A model generated the notes under the pieces. That model made no database searches, was not told where the DNA came from, and saw only the letters and a list, made by a program, of their open reading frames with translations. A stretch of 64,000 nucleotides of DNA from Aurelia coerulea (lineage: Eukaryota > Cnidaria > Scyphozoa > Semaeostomeae > Ulmaridae), in assembly GCA_039566865.1 (NCBI GenBank), contig CM076955.1, positions 7,814,501 through 7,878,500 on the forward strand, written 5' to 3'. Positions 51,782 through 63,324 of this stretch are shown here, piece by piece (position 1 is the first letter of the stretch; every line of letters starts with the position of its first letter). Position numbers and translations under genes: made by a program.

Positions 51782-53653
51782 GTGAAGCCTATCCGAGCCA
51801 AACCCTTCTTTGTAGTTACTTGGTATCGGCCACCCTTGGACCCTGTGGACTCGTTTGATAAATTAGAAGCAGTTTTTAGATTCCTCGAGTCTGAGGGTAA
51901 GGAGATTATCCTATTGGGAGACACCAACTGTGATGTTGCTCCTGCTAGTGACGTCTCTTTGTCCTCAGACTTGCCTAATAATACTAAACGCATCCTTGAG
52001 TTTTACAACTCGTTTGGCCTGAAGCAGCTTATATCCGAGCCTACTCGTGAGACGACGGATACCTCAACTATAATAGATCACATCGCCGTCAGTAGCCCCT
52101 CGAATGTGGTAGAATCCGGTGTAATTAAATGTTCTATTAGTGATCACAATTTGGTATATGTGACGCGAAAATTTCGAGGTTCCGTCAAAGCTAAACACAA
52201 GAAGATCAGATCGAGGCAAATGAAAAATTTTGACAAGGATCTTTTTCTCCAAGACCTTGCGTCGTACGACTGGCTAAGTGTAGTGAATAATGCTGATAGT
52301 GTTGACGATGCAGTCAATAAATGGTCTGAACTGGTTTCTCTCGTAATCGAAAAGCATGCGCCAATCAGAGAACGAAGGGTAACGGAACGCTTTTCTCCTT
52401 GGATTACTCCATCCCTGAAACAGCTCTTCAGAACGAGAGATAAACTTAAGGTTAAAGCAGTAAAAATGAAATCTGAGATACTAATGAGCGCATACAAGCA
52501 ATTCCGTTGTAAAGCTAACAATTTGAACCGCAGAATGAAAAGGGAGTACTTTTCCAATAAGCTAGAATCCTGTGAGGGGGACATAAAGGAAACTTGGAAA
52601 ACTGTTAATCAGCTGATAAATAAGAGGTCTAAAACCACTAACATCCTCTCTATTAAAGAGGACGAGAAAGTGATTTCGAATCCGGAAGATATAGCGGAAA
52701 CCATGAATCACTTTTTTTGCAACATTGGAAAAGATCTCAGTGACAAGATACCGGCTACAAAAAATCCTCTTCTTAATGGAGATTTTGGTGATAAAATTGT
52801 TTCATCTTCGTTTTCGTTCTCCCCCCTCGACAAGGCGAAAGTTTTCAAAGCTTTTTCGAAAATCAAAACATCCAATGGGTTTGGTACTGATATGATCTCC
52901 AGCTTTTTCTTAAAAACTGGCATTGAAATTTTGGCGCCCTCCCTTGTACTGCTGTTCAACTGGTCCCTGTCTGTTGGACGCTTTCCTGACAAATGGAAGA
53001 CTGCACGAGTTGCGCCTATCTTCAAACAAGGGTCCACTGATAATAAGTCTAATTATAGACCGATTTCAGTACTCCCCGTCGTTTCACGTCTGTTTGAAAA
53101 ATTAGTCTTTGACCAGTTGTATTCCTATTTCAACGACAACAAACTAATATTTTCGGATCAGTCAGGTTTTCGATCACTCTATTCAACCCTTACGAGTCTG
53201 CTCAGGTGCACGAATGATTGGTACCTTAATATCGATAAGGGTTTATATACGGCAGCTGTCTATATTGATCTCAAGAAAGCCTTCGACACAGTAGATCACG
53301 AGATTCTATTGAGGAAACTCAAATTCTATGGTGTTAATGGGAAGGAATTTAAATGGTTTCATTCCTATCTTGCCGACAGGAGGCAATTTTGTAGGGTTAA
53401 CGGACAAATATCTAGTACCGAGCTTGTAAATTGCGGAGTTCCTCAGGGATCCTGTCTTGGGCCCCTCCTCTTTTTAATCTACATTAATGATTTACCAAAA
53501 TGCTTGAAGCATTCCCATGTATCTATGTATGCCGATGATACTAGTATCTATTTTGCATCTAATTCCGTTTCTGAGAGCAATGACGCTATTAACGCTGATT
53601 TAGCTGCTTTGAAATTGTGGCTACAAGCTATCATTAAATGTTGCAAAAACTGA
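51782..53653 (+). CDS. Endonuclease C-terminal half and RT (family III copy I)
   Basis: 623 codons open after the single TAG. Endonuclease motifs: WYRPPLDP, LLGDTNCDV (GDTN for GDFN), TIIDHIAVS and SDHNLVYV with the catalytic SDH. A basic linker follows, then RT: MNHFFCNIGKDLSDKIP, SNYRPISVLPVVSRLFEKLVFDQ, VYIDLKKAFDTVDHEIL, GVPQGS at 53435-53452 and YADD at 53528-53539. The frame fails at about 53630 through a small deletion; LSLNVAKTEGMIIG follows in another frame. No Met start is expected, since the natural chain runs through the 51779 stop. Confidence 0.87.
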   Translation: MKPIRAKPFFVVTWYRPPLDPVDSFDKLEAVFRFLESEGKEIILLGDTNCDVAPASDVSLSSDLPNNTKRILEFYNSFGLKQLISEPTRETTDTSTIIDHIAVSSPSNVVESGVIKCSISDHNLVYVTRKFRGSVKAKHKKIRSRQMKNFDKDLFLQDLASYDWLSVVNNADSVDDAVNKWSELVSLVIEKHAPIRERRVTERFSPWITPSLKQLFRTRDKLKVKAVKMKSEILMSAYKQFRCKANNLNRRMKREYFSNKLESCEGDIKETWKTVNQLINKRSKTTNILSIKEDEKVISNPEDIAETMNHFFCNIGKDLSDKIPATKNPLLNGDFGDKIVSSSFSFSPLDKAKVFKAFSKIKTSNGFGTDMISSFFLKTGIEILAPSLVLLFNWSLSVGRFPDKWKTARVAPIFKQGSTDNKSNYRPISVLPVVSRLFEKLVFDQLYSYFNDNKLIFSDQSGFRSLYSTLTSLLRCTNDWYLNIDKGLYTAAVYIDLKKAFDTVDHEILLRKLKFYGVNGKEFKWFHSYLADRRQFCRVNGQISSTELVNCGVPQGSCLGPLLFLIYINDLPKCLKHSHVSMYADDTSIYFASNSVSESNDAINADLAALKLWLQAIIKCCKN

Positions 53654-53868
53654 AGGCATGATTATCGGACTCCCAGGTAAACTGAAAAAAACTTACTTCA
53701 CCTGGCTCAGCTAAACCACAGTTTCAAATCGGGGAGGACGATATTAAAATGGCTGAATATACTAAATACCTAGGAGTTCAAGTAGACCAGCAATTAAAAT
53801 GGTCTTCCCAATTGGCCTCATTGACAAGTAGGATTTCCAGAGGTATTGGCATATTAGATATCTAAAAG

Positions 53869-54354
53869 GTATTAAGATACCTTGTTTGTTGGTATTGGTG
53901 CTCTTAGAGCAGAAATATATATCTTGAAAGCTCAAATTTGCCTCTTCCTGCAAACCAGAGCTTTAGCCTTTTGGCCTAAGCAATCTCTTAAGGCAACGTG
54001 AGCCTTGATAAAATTTGAAAAATGTTAGATCTTGTGTTATTTTTTTTTTGCAGAAGTCAACCCCCAGTCACCCATAGGGAAGTTTTCAATTTTTCATTAA
54101 TTTCAGTTCTTAATTTCGATGTGGTTCAGGAATTTTCTTGGGCCAAAAGGCTAAAGCTCTGGCTTGCAGGAGGAGGCAAATTTGAGCTTTCAAGATTGAC
54201 ATGTCTGCTCTCAAAGCACCAATACCAGCAAACGATGTATCAATGTTCAAGTTAACTATCGTGGAACACTTTGAGAGTGATTAGCTATTGATTAAAGCTA
54301 AATTCACATCGCTGGAATCAACCAAATCTGTATACATTTTTGTGGGACACCCGG
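53869..54354. mobile_element. Mariner-type MITE remnant lacking left end
   Basis: The right end TTTTTGTGGGACACCCGG (54336-54354) is mariner-like, with one change in the CACCCTG core. Inner inverted blocks match (AGCTTTAGCCTTTTGGCC... near 53955 with GGCCAAAAGGCTAAAGCT near 54138). The left terminus is lost, where it abuts the RT of copy I. Confidence 0.7.
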
Positions 54355-55213
54355 TAGTAGGGTTTACTTTGGCAGACCAAAATACTTAGGCCGATAACCA
54401 TGTGAAGATCACTGGTACTTCGATAAAAATTGAAGTATGATCCCCTATTTTCCCGAATAGCTAACCTGGCTCAAAATGTTGCTCAGATCTTGGAGAAGGA
54501 TTTCAGAGATGTTGGTGCCAGTTTTTGAGCATTTTGCAAAACATTAAATCCTTGTTGGATCTTTCGTCTTTTGTGACAATCACCACGATATCTATTTCAA
54601 ATTTTTGGAGCATTTCGAAAGTAACCTCCAACTTCCAACCTGTTCATTTGACCAGGTACTGAAGACAACAGGCCAATTCCCATGGGTCGGCAATCTTCCA
54701 AAATCTATTGTTTGTTTTCCTGGTAGCTTCCAGATGCACAGATTCCAACTAAATGCGGGGGCGCATGGTGCTGTCGGTCAGCGGCAAACACATATTGCAG
54801 ACTTGCTGGCAGCGGTAAGCAATTTTTGGTATTTTTGTGCGTTTTAGAGATACAATTGTCAACTGATCCTACCGTGATAGTGCTTCTGGATTTAAGGTCA
54901 GCACACTATTTCGCTCACGGCTTATCCCTAGCAAATTTTCCAAAGGTCACCTTGTGTCTTTTCTTCTCTTTTCTCGTCCTCTTCTTTTGTTCGCGTGCCT
55001 CACTTTCGATTTCTGATCAAAGGCATTATGTCATAGCTTCGCAATCGCAAAGGAGGCTATGGGGATTTATCGTTGGGGGGCGTTATTCAATTTCCTGGGA
55101 TCGCTGTGGTTTATACACGTTTAGCGACAACTTGCCATGCTTACAAAAGAACAGTGCCAACGGGGGTACTCAACCCCAGGCTGCGATGAACGGTATTGGC
55201 GCTAAATTTGAAC
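54355..55213. other. Unassigned DNA
   Basis: ORFs at 54605-54847 and 54826-55281 show no domain, and the second runs into a retrotransposon tail. No gene is claimed. Confidence 0.35.
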
Positions 55214-55346
55214 AATCATCATCATCATCATCATCATCATCATTAATTTATTTACAAAGTAGGCTGAAAACAAAACCATAGCTAAAATTACAGCTACTTA
55301 AGGCCTACTTATTTACAAAATTTACAATCTAATCTAAAAATAATAT

Positions 55347-57262
55347 TTCATTTTTTCATTTTTCATTATTTTTACACGGTGGCCCCGTCAATCGAGAGGA
55401 TTGCTTTACAGGGGGCCGTGCCAAACTCTACAATATTACTAAAAATTACTAACAAATTACCTATATTTACAATCCAAAATAAAAAAATAAATGAAAAACA
55501 ATGGAGTTAGCCTGAGAGAGGCAAATTACTCTTCAGCATACTTTTAAAAATGCTAAGAGAGGGTGCTTGTTTGACATCCAAAGGCAATTCATTCCAAGTC
55601 TTTGCACCCCGGAAAGATATCGCTTTCTGCCCATTGCAAGTTTTCATCCCTGAAACAAGGACATCGGCAATTGCATTCCGCAAATTCATACTGATATCAT
55701 GCGCAGAGTTTTTCTTGAAAAGGTTTGAAAGATAGCTGGATGCAAGACCTGACAATGCTTTGTATGTAATAATAGCTGTCTCGCATTTTATCATTTCCGT
55801 AACCGTTGGCCAATTTAGTTCCTTGATCAAATTTGAGGCGGATACATCATAGCTGCTATTGGTGACAATTCTTACAGCTCGATTTTGCAATTTTTGTATG
55901 GTTTGCAATCTGGTTTCACTGCAGCCTCCCCAAACAGAACAGCAATAACGGAAATGTGGCTCTACGATGCCATGATACATTTTGATTAAGGTATCCTTGG
56001 GTACGAATTTTTTGGCATATTTCAAAAATCCTAGAGCACGAGACAGTTTGCTACATAATAATTTCGAGTTCCGATCCCAAACGAGGTTATCATCAAGTTG
56101 GACTCCTAAATATTTTACATTTTTAACGATGTCAATTTCAGCGCCATCAATAACAAATGATGGGGTCTCTACTTTATTGTCAGCAATCTTTTTTAGGTTT
56201 GGTCGAGAACCTACAACCATCGCCTGTGTCTTTACGACATTTAGTGACAGTTTGTCCCCTTGTAACCATTCCTTTAGCCGATCGAGATCACTATTCAGTA
56301 TGTCATTCAACTCGTTGACATTTTTCGCAGAATGTGAAATACTTGTGTCATCAGCATACATTGTCACATTGCATTTGCGGAGAGACATAGGGAGATCGCT
56401 AATATAAATTAGAAAAAGGAGTGGACCAAGACATGAACCCTGTGGCACTCCGTAATCAACCTTTTGTAAACTTGAGGATGTGCCATTGACCTTGCAGAAT
56501 TGACGTCGGTTTTGCAGATAGGACTTAAACAAAGAATGCTCATGACCATCTATGCCATATTTTTTTAGTTTCGCAAGTAAAATTTGATGATCAACGGTAT
56601 CAAAAGCTTTTTTAGGTCGATAAATACCATCGCAGTGTATTTCCCGTTATCCATATTTACATACCAATCGTCAATGCTATTTAATAAACAAGTAACCGCA
56701 GAGTGCAAAGACCTGAAGCCAGACTGGTGCGAGAAAAGGAGCTTGTTTCTATCCAAGTATTCGTAAACCTGGTTGTAAACCAGCTTTTCGAATGTAAACC
56801 AGCTTTTTGACTCTAGACAAGAAAGGGAGCACCGATATTGGTCTGTAGTTAGAGCGATCATCTTTTTGTCCACTTTTGAATATAGGGGCAACCCTCGCAA
56901 CCTTCCATGAATTGGGAAAGCTTCCAGTTGCTAGAGATAGATTGAAAATGTCGCAAAGGGACTCAGCTATGACCGGAAGACCAGCTTTCAGAAAGAAATT
57001 AGCAATACCATCAGTACCAAATCCCATCGATGATTTGAATTTGCCTAGAGCCTTTTCAACCTGCCGAATACCTATCGGCTGGAAATGAAACTGGGATTTC
57101 TTTTCGTTAACTGAATATTCATTTTCTAAAAGAGGATTTTTCTTGTGCGGTATTTTGCTGCTGAGTTTATTGCCAACATTGCAGAAAAATTCGTTCATTG
57201 ATTCTGCGATACCTTTACCACCTAGGACTGTATTTCCATCAATACTGTATTTCCATCAATAC
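55347..57262 (-). mobile_element. Family III retrotransposon nested in copy E 3' UTR (copy F)
   Basis: It splits the 3' UTR of copy E exactly where copy D is continuous (29717-29722). The word aatat at 55342-55346 and 57263-57267 is a short target duplication. Its 3' tail on the minus strand is a run of ATGAAAA-type units (55347-55375). The 5' truncated end carries a perfect 17-bp tandem duplication, actgtatttccatcaat at 57227-57243 and 57244-57260. Confidence 0.88.
55507..57240 (-). pseudogene. Reverse transcriptase of family III copy F
   Basis: Minus-strand frames: MNEFFCNVGNKLSSKIP, GFGTDGIANFFLKAG, SNYRPISVLPFLSRV (57198 down), then a shift near 56800 with a short duplicated segment, LVYNQVYEYLDRNKLLFSHQSGFRSL and FIDLKKL (56780-56600), another shift near 56600, then SYLQNRRQFCKVNG, YGVPQGSCLGPLLFLIYISDL, MYADDTSISHS and a complete C-terminus (56532-55507). 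Three pieces, so inactive. Confidence 0.85.
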
Positions 57263-57297
57263 AATATGTATATGTATAATTACAGTAATTTCACTAA

Positions 57298-59597
57298 CTA
57301 TCCTGTTATGAACCCAACCTGTTGTACATATGTTTTGCAAAGCCTACAGTTGCATTTATCACCATTCCAGCACCGTATTTGCTTTTTGAAAATTTGAAGG
57401 GTGCTGGAGTCTTTTATTTCGTGTGGTAGCAGCTGCCACATCCTATTTCCAAGGAAAGCTACAGACTCGATTCCAAAGGACGTAGTGCGTACTTTTGGAA
57501 GCAGCGCGTCGGTCCCATGCCTCAAGGCGTAGCCAGTGTTCCGCTGCGTGAAAATATCCTTCATAAAAGTTGGACTTAGATCTAATTTTGTTTTAAAAAT
57601 CTCAGTCATAAGCAACTGTAGGTTTCTTATATGGATGGGTACTGAATTTGTTTGCTCCAGGAGATAACCAAAATCATGTTCGTAATCTTTCTGTGCAATG
57701 CGCAAAGCCCTTTCGTGAACGTGATTTATTCTTTGATTCAAGGTTCTATCGCAGAACATCCAAACAAGTGGACAATAGCTAAAATGGGATAATATGAAAG
57801 CACGCATTAGTTGCTGCAGTTTTTCTGTGTCCATGTAACAGGATATTCGGTTAAGAGCATGAAGTTTTTGACTGGCTTTCTTACATAGAGATTTGACATG
57901 TTGTTTGAAGGAAAGAGATCGATCAAATTTTATGCCAAGAAGATTCTCCTCTGTAGATTCTTTCAAACAAGCGCCTCCTATTTTGATGGATACTTCATTG
58001 TCCTTTGCACCGAAAATCATTAAATGGCATTTATCCTCATTTAGCTTCATGAGATTGTTCGGAAACCACTCAGTTAACTTAAGGGCATCATTTTCTAAAT
58101 GCGCAATTACATTATCGATTTTTGGACCATACGCATAAATCGTTGTATCGTCCGCATAATTATATATTTCGGTCTCCTCTAGGAACAGGAACAAGTCATT
58201 CAGGTATATGTTGAACAAGAGGGGGCCTAGGACAGAACCTTGCGGTACACCTAGTGTGGTCTTTGTCCACGTGCTGAATGAACCATTGACCTTTACCCTT
58301 TGTTTCCTGTCGACGAGATAGCTATGGATGAACTGCAATACAGATCTACTGAAACCGTATGCATTCAATTTTGCAATCAATAATTCGTGATTTAGACAAT
58401 CAAAGGCTTTCGAAAGGTCCGTCAGGAGGGCCCCTGCGACGCCTTCGCTGTCCAACGACTTTTTGCAGGTTTCAACTAAACGTAAAAGGGCATGCTGTGT
58501 ACCATAGCACTCTCGAAATCCACAGAGGAGTGGAGACAAGAAACATAGGACAAAGGGCAGCATTTGATCTTGCATCAACCTTTCGTATATCTTTGATGCC
58601 GATGGCAAAACTGTAATAGGTCGGTAGTTTTTCTTCGAAAAGGCATCCTCTTTTTTGAAGAGTGAGCTTAAATCTCCAGCTTTCAATTCTTTGGGAATAG
58701 TACCCTTGGATAAACCAGAGTTGAATAAATTTCGAATGGCAACAGAAAATACATCAGAATTTTCCTTCAGGATTTTTGCAGGGATGCAATCAACCGGAGA
58801 GGCTTTACTCTGATTAAGTTGGTTGATTTTGACAGCAACCTCTTCCATAGTGACCTCTCTGAACTCACAATTGTTGTAAAGCATAGCTTGCTCATTTATT
58901 TTGCAAATACTTGGATGAGCTTCATATTTCTTAATAGATTTGTCAATGGGATCTAGTATATCACTTGTTGGCAGCAAAAGTGAGTCATTTTCAGAGATCC
59001 CTAGGCTGTTTGTGATATTTGCAAAGTAATGATTGAAGATCTCTGCAATTTCACAGTCCTGACTTATCATTTTGTTGTCTTCAATTAGAGTGATGGACGA
59101 ATTTACTTGCACTTTATCTGAGAATAGTGGCTTTACAGTTTTCCAAAACTTGTGATTATCTGTCAGACTTTTAGGGTCAATATTCTTGTAGTAATCAAAT
59201 TTGGCCCTTCTCAGCAATTTTACACATTTGTTGCTCTGCTTTTTGAATGCATTAAGGTTTTCTGCAGTTCTACTGTCGTTATACTTATTGCGAAGCTTGG
59301 TTCTATGCATGTGTTCTTTACGCAAGGCTTTAGTCATAAAAGGTCCATCGCTTGCACGAATATACTTTTTCTTAACGGGTGCATGTTCATTCAGCACGGC
59401 CATGACCACAGCTTTAAAAGCACCATAGTCCTCATTCTCACTTAATTCAAGTGAGAGCATATACAAAAGATGAGTTTTGAAGTCTACGGCGCTAAATCGG
59501 CTGTAGTCCCTATAGGTAACTATCTTAGGCCCCCTTTTGACATACCCACCCTTTAAAAGGGTGACAATCATAACATGAAAATCCGACAGTCCTGTTA
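57298..59597 (-). CDS. Intact reverse transcriptase ORF of family II copy E
   Basis: The open frame runs on for 27 non-element codons past 59597, but element coding starts there with GLSDFHVMIVTLLKGG, the last block of the endonuclease (SDF in place of SDH). The linker, then RT follows: KKNYRPITVLPSASKIYERL, LTDLSKAFDCLNHELL, GVPQGSVLGPLLFNIYLNDL, NYADDTTIYA (YADD at 58146-58157), WFPNNLMKLNEDKCHL, LGIKFDRSLSFKQH, YCPLVWMFCDRTLN, and a C-terminus ending CNCRLCKTYVQQVGFITG. There are no frameshifts over about 760 codons, unlike every other copy here. Lacking the 5' UTR and most of the endonuclease, it cannot transpose on its own. Confidence 0.9.
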
Positions 59598-60060
59598 TTA
59601 TAGCAGAAGTAACCTGATTAGCATCATAGTTAGCATATTGCATCCTGATTAGCATATAGTATTTATGCAGAGGGGACAAACCCTCTATGTTTTCAAACTC
59701 AGTAATTACAGATCCTAAGACTCATTTGGATCTCAGGATCATTGGGTCCGATTTTTCCTATATGCCAAATCTACATCCACGTTATTTTATACAGGGATTA
59801 AGTACAATAGACCACAGTAAAAACCGGACTCTAAGACCCCAGAATCCTGACACCCTCAAATAACAATGTGAGATAGGATCTTTAACACCGATGGGTCATC
59901 ACCCTCAATAGAAAATAAAATGCAAATTTTTATCTCGTATTTCCACTATTATTACTACTATTTTTAACGTTGTCATATTATAAATCAAGAGTTCTTAGGT
60001 GTAATTTTTTTCTCTCTCAACCTGTTATTTAAAGCGATCGAAACGCGAGCTGCAGTGAAG
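59598..60060. other. Unassigned spacer
   Basis: GATTAGCAT is repeated near 59612 and 59645. No gene is seen. Confidence 0.4.
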
Positions 60061-60998
60061 CAATTCAAAGTCTATTGGAGAGGCAATAACTCCTCCAAAC
60101 TGGAGATAATGACAAAAGGCCCTGGGGACAATGTTGGGGTTACCGGGCATCCAAACTTGTACACCTCTTCATCTGGAGGGTAGATTCCTTTATAAAATTC
60201 AAGAAATTTCAAGCAGTTTTTGTACTGGTTGCGTTTTATGAAAGTAGGCAAAATTTAGATCAGTCTGCCGAAATCAGTCTTCAGGATGGACGATCCAACA
60301 GGTCTATCCTATCTTACATAACTTTGGGGTGGTCTCAGTAAATTGAACTTTCACGAGTTCAAGCATAATCTCAGAGATACCATAAACCCAATGTGCCCAA
60401 CCAATGATTGCACTGAGGACACGGAGCACTTTTTGTTGTTCTACCCTTCCTTTGAAGTATTACGAAGAGACTTTCTCGCCTCGCTGGAGTTTCTCCTTTA
60501 TTACGACCACATGGATATACAAATGTTTCAAATGATGTTCTACTTAAGATTTTATTGTATGGTGTTAACAATCTTTCAGCTGATCTTATTAGAAATATAC
60601 TTCTTTGAACTCTACGTTTTATCCATAAAACTGGCTGGTTTGATAAGCAAATCCTTAAATCACACAATCACCATCTCTCTTTTAGTAAGTGCTATTTTTT
60701 TCTTTCTCTAGTTGTTACGAATAGTGTTATATTCGTATTTTCTGTTTTATGTTGCCATGAGGGGACATTCTTTTTAGCTCCTAGTGTTCTAGTAGTAGGG
60801 TATAGTATTTTGTAAGCATTTGAATTAGTAATTCGTTTTGTAAGTTTTTGATAGAATGTAAAGAAAAAGAAAAAATTAGAAAAATCTTCATGGGTTTTTT
60901 TGTCTTCTTCGCTGCTTAGCCGTCTGCTGGTCCATGAAAAAGAGGATTGGCTGTTTCGTCCATGGCCCACGAGCATTCGGCTTTGTACGACAACTGAT
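60061..60998. mobile_element. Foldback arm, split by a family I tail
   Basis: 60061-60255 and 60885-60998 together match one arm of the foldback at 62351-63324 (ATCCAAACTTGTACACC..., GGTTGCGTTTTATGAAAGTAGG, then CTTCATGGGTTTTTTTGTC..., GATTCCTATGCT). The break between them holds 60256-60884. No opposite arm is seen on the left, so this copy is partial. Confidence 0.7.
60256..60884 (+). pseudogene. Family I RT C-terminal remnant in foldback arm
   Basis: It reads DDPTGLSYLT, GGLSKLNFHEFKHNLRDTI, NPMCPTNDCTEDTEHFLLF and FEVLRRDFLASLE (60343-60500), then in another frame NLSADLIRNILL and LRFIHKTGWFDK. This is the end of a family I-type protein, including the Cys/His region, with a Tyr in place of one of the usual Cys. 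It ends with an A-rich tail near 60855-60884. A short 5'-truncated insertion. Confidence 0.75.
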
Positions 60999-61269
60999 TC
61001 CTATGCTATCCTCACCCAAGGGGTCACTCTAAAATCTCAGAATAACGTACGGAAACTCCATTAGCCATGTGTGTAGCCCCTTGATCTGCTTAGCCGTGTG
61101 TGTAGCCCCTTGAGGCACAAGCATGATCAAAAGCTTGGAATTGGTTTATTCCTTCTCTTTCTACGCAACAAACAGTCACACGTGTAAAAGCTCTCGCTTC
61201 AGTTCTGTCGTACCAGAACCGTCACCAACATAGCACAAGCTCTTTGGAGCAGATACCTGAAATCGAAGT
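60999..61269. other. Unassigned spacer with a short duplicate
   Basis: GTGTGTAGCCCCTTGA occurs at about 61069 and 61097. Nothing else is recognised. Confidence 0.4.
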
Positions 61270-62185
61270 CGAAATATACTTGGGATTTATGAAGATGAAA
61301 TACAACAGCCAAATTGAAGGACCCCGTTTAGCATAGATCTTCCTTGCGGCAGTCAAAGAGAATATTTTGTCAATTTGAAAGAGCACAGTCTAGCGTACAT
61401 CTTTGTTGCCGCAGCCAATGAGATTTTGAATTATGAATTTAAAAGAGCCCCGTTTAGCGTAAATCTTCGTTACGGTAGCCATACAAATTTTTCATGATGA
61501 ATTTGAAAGAGCACAGTTTAGCGTACATTTTCGTTACGTCAGCCAATGAGATTTTGAATTATGAATTTGAAAGAGCCCCGTTTAGCGTAAATCTTCGTTA
61601 TGGTAGCCATTAAGATTTTGTATGATGAATTTGAAAGAGCACCGTCTTACTCGAATCTTTGTTACGGTAGCCAAAGAGAAATTGAATTATGAATTTGAAA
61701 GGACAGCACAGTCTAGCGTATATCTTCGCTACGGTAGCCAAAGAGAATCTGAATTATGAATTTTGAAAGAGCATCGTCTGGTGTATATCTTTATATCTTC
61801 GTTACGGTAGCCAAAGAGAATTTGATTTATGAATTTGAAAGTGTGTGTGTGTGTGTGTGCGTGAGTGTGTCTTGCGCATATCTTCGTTACGGTAGCCAAA
61901 GAGAATTTGAATTATGAATTTGAAAGAGTACGGTCTGGCGTATATCTTCATTACGGTAGCAAAAGAGAACTTGAGTTACGAATTTTGAAAGAGCATCGTC
62001 TGGCGTATACCTTCGTTACGGTAGCCAAAAAGAATTTGAATTTTGAAACAGCATCGTCTGGCGTATATTTTCGTTACTCTACCCAAAAAGAATTTGAATT
62101 ATGAATTTCAAAAGAGCACCGTCTGGCCTATATCTTCGCTACGGTAGCTAGAATGAATTTGATTATTTACTTGAAAGAGCACAAT
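61270..62185. repeat. 64-bp minisatellite, about 14 units
   Basis: A unit of about 64 bases (GAATTTGAAAGAGCACCGT, CTGGCGTATATCTTCG, TTACGGTAGCCAAAGAGAA) repeats with drift; unit starts were measured at 61499, 61563, 61627, 61691 and 61758. A (GT)n tract expands one unit near 61841-61869. The period is not a multiple of three, so ORFs through it are not meaningful. Confidence 0.88.
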
Positions 62186-62350
62186 CTAACAGAAATCTTA
62201 CATTTCATGCAGACTTTGTCCACAACAGATTTGCTAAACCTATTGCCACACCGGTTTGTCACACTTCTTTTCGAGGGGCATTTCACTCCCAAAAAATCTC
62301 GTACACCTTGGCAAAATTCCTTTTGTTTTCAAGAAAATCCATCAAGACAG

Positions 62351-63324
62351 CATAGGAATCATTCGTCGTACATAGCCGATTGCTCGTGGCCCATGGTCGA
62401 AACCCCCAAAGCCTCATTTTCACGAACCAATCAGGCGGGTAAAAAGCGAGGAGACAAAAGAAACCCATGAAGATTTTCCTAAATTTTACCTACCTTCATA
62501 AAACGCAACCAGGACAAAAAACTGCTTGCGATTTCCCGAATTTTTTTAAAGCAATCTACTCTCCAGATGTTTGGGAGTAAAAGTTTGGATGCCGGTTAAA
62601 ATATCTCCAGGATTGTCGGAGTTATTGCCTCTCCAATAGACAAAATCGGCGAAGGGTTGTCGAGACCTGTTTACGCCACTTCAAGTCAGGTGATAAAGCC
62701 TCTTGATAAAACCTCTTTTGAATTTCATAAGTTATTTCGCAACGAGCAAACTTTTGCCATGAATGTAAAAAGTAGTACAATGCAGAAACTTCCCTAGAGT
62801 ATTGTCACATGACTTGAAATGGGCGAACATGCCTTTGTAGACTTTTTCAATTCACAGAAACCGTAGGGGCATTGAATCTTCAATAAAAGACAATTTAGCG
62901 AAAGACAATAGCAAGAACAATTGAAAACACAAGATTGTCGCGTTTTCGGGTCGTTCTTACAACAATCACTATTGTTATTACTATTGTCTCCCGGCCAGAA
63001 TCTCTATTGTTCAAGGTTCAGTGCCTTGTCGGTTTGTTTGTGGCCATAACTCCACCAATCCTGGAGATATTTTAACCGGCATCCAAACTATTACTCCCAA
63101 ACATCTGGAGAGTAGATTGCTTTAAAAAAATTCGGGAAATCTCAAGCAGTTTTTTGTCCTGGTTGCGTTTTATGAAGGTAGGTAAAATTTAGGAAAATCT
63201 TCACGGGTTTCTTTTGTCTCCTTCGCTTTTTAGCCGTCTGATTGGTCCGTGAAAATGAGGCTTTGGCGGTTTCGACCATGGGCCACGAGCAGTCGGCTAT
63301 GTACGACGAATGATTCCTATGCTG
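62351..63324. mobile_element. Foldback element, 0.97 kb
   Basis: The arms 62351-62640 and about 63042-63324 are inverted, with ends AGCATAGGAATCATTCGTCG and complement. The 400-base centre holds no gene. The right end abuts a partial copy of the 1527-5192 foldback, and no target duplication is seen. Both foldback families begin AGCATAG, which may reflect a common superfamily. Confidence 0.8.

Larger units (their letters stand above)
50900..53868 (+). mobile_element. Family III retrotransposon with SGNH domain (copy I)
   Basis: A plus-strand element with SGNH domain, AP-like endonuclease and RT in one frame from 51071 to 53653, interrupted only by one stop at 51779-51781. The start of SGNH (50970-51060) is in neighbouring frames. 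RT is cut off near 53868 by a mariner-type remnant, and the 3' end is not found beyond it. Confidence 0.85.
55214..59597 (-). mobile_element. Family II retrotransposon, youngest copy (copy E)
   Basis: 3' tail (ATG)n on the minus strand (55215-55243), 3' UTR to 55346, then a nested family III copy, then the rest of the UTR and coding DNA from 57263. It is 5' truncated near 59597 within the endonuclease. The RT frame is unbroken and nearly identical to copy D. Confidence 0.9.

Noticed and set aside
61270..62185. CRISPR-like array
   Set aside because: Units are contiguous and diverged with no unique spacers, in a eukaryotic context. It is a minisatellite.
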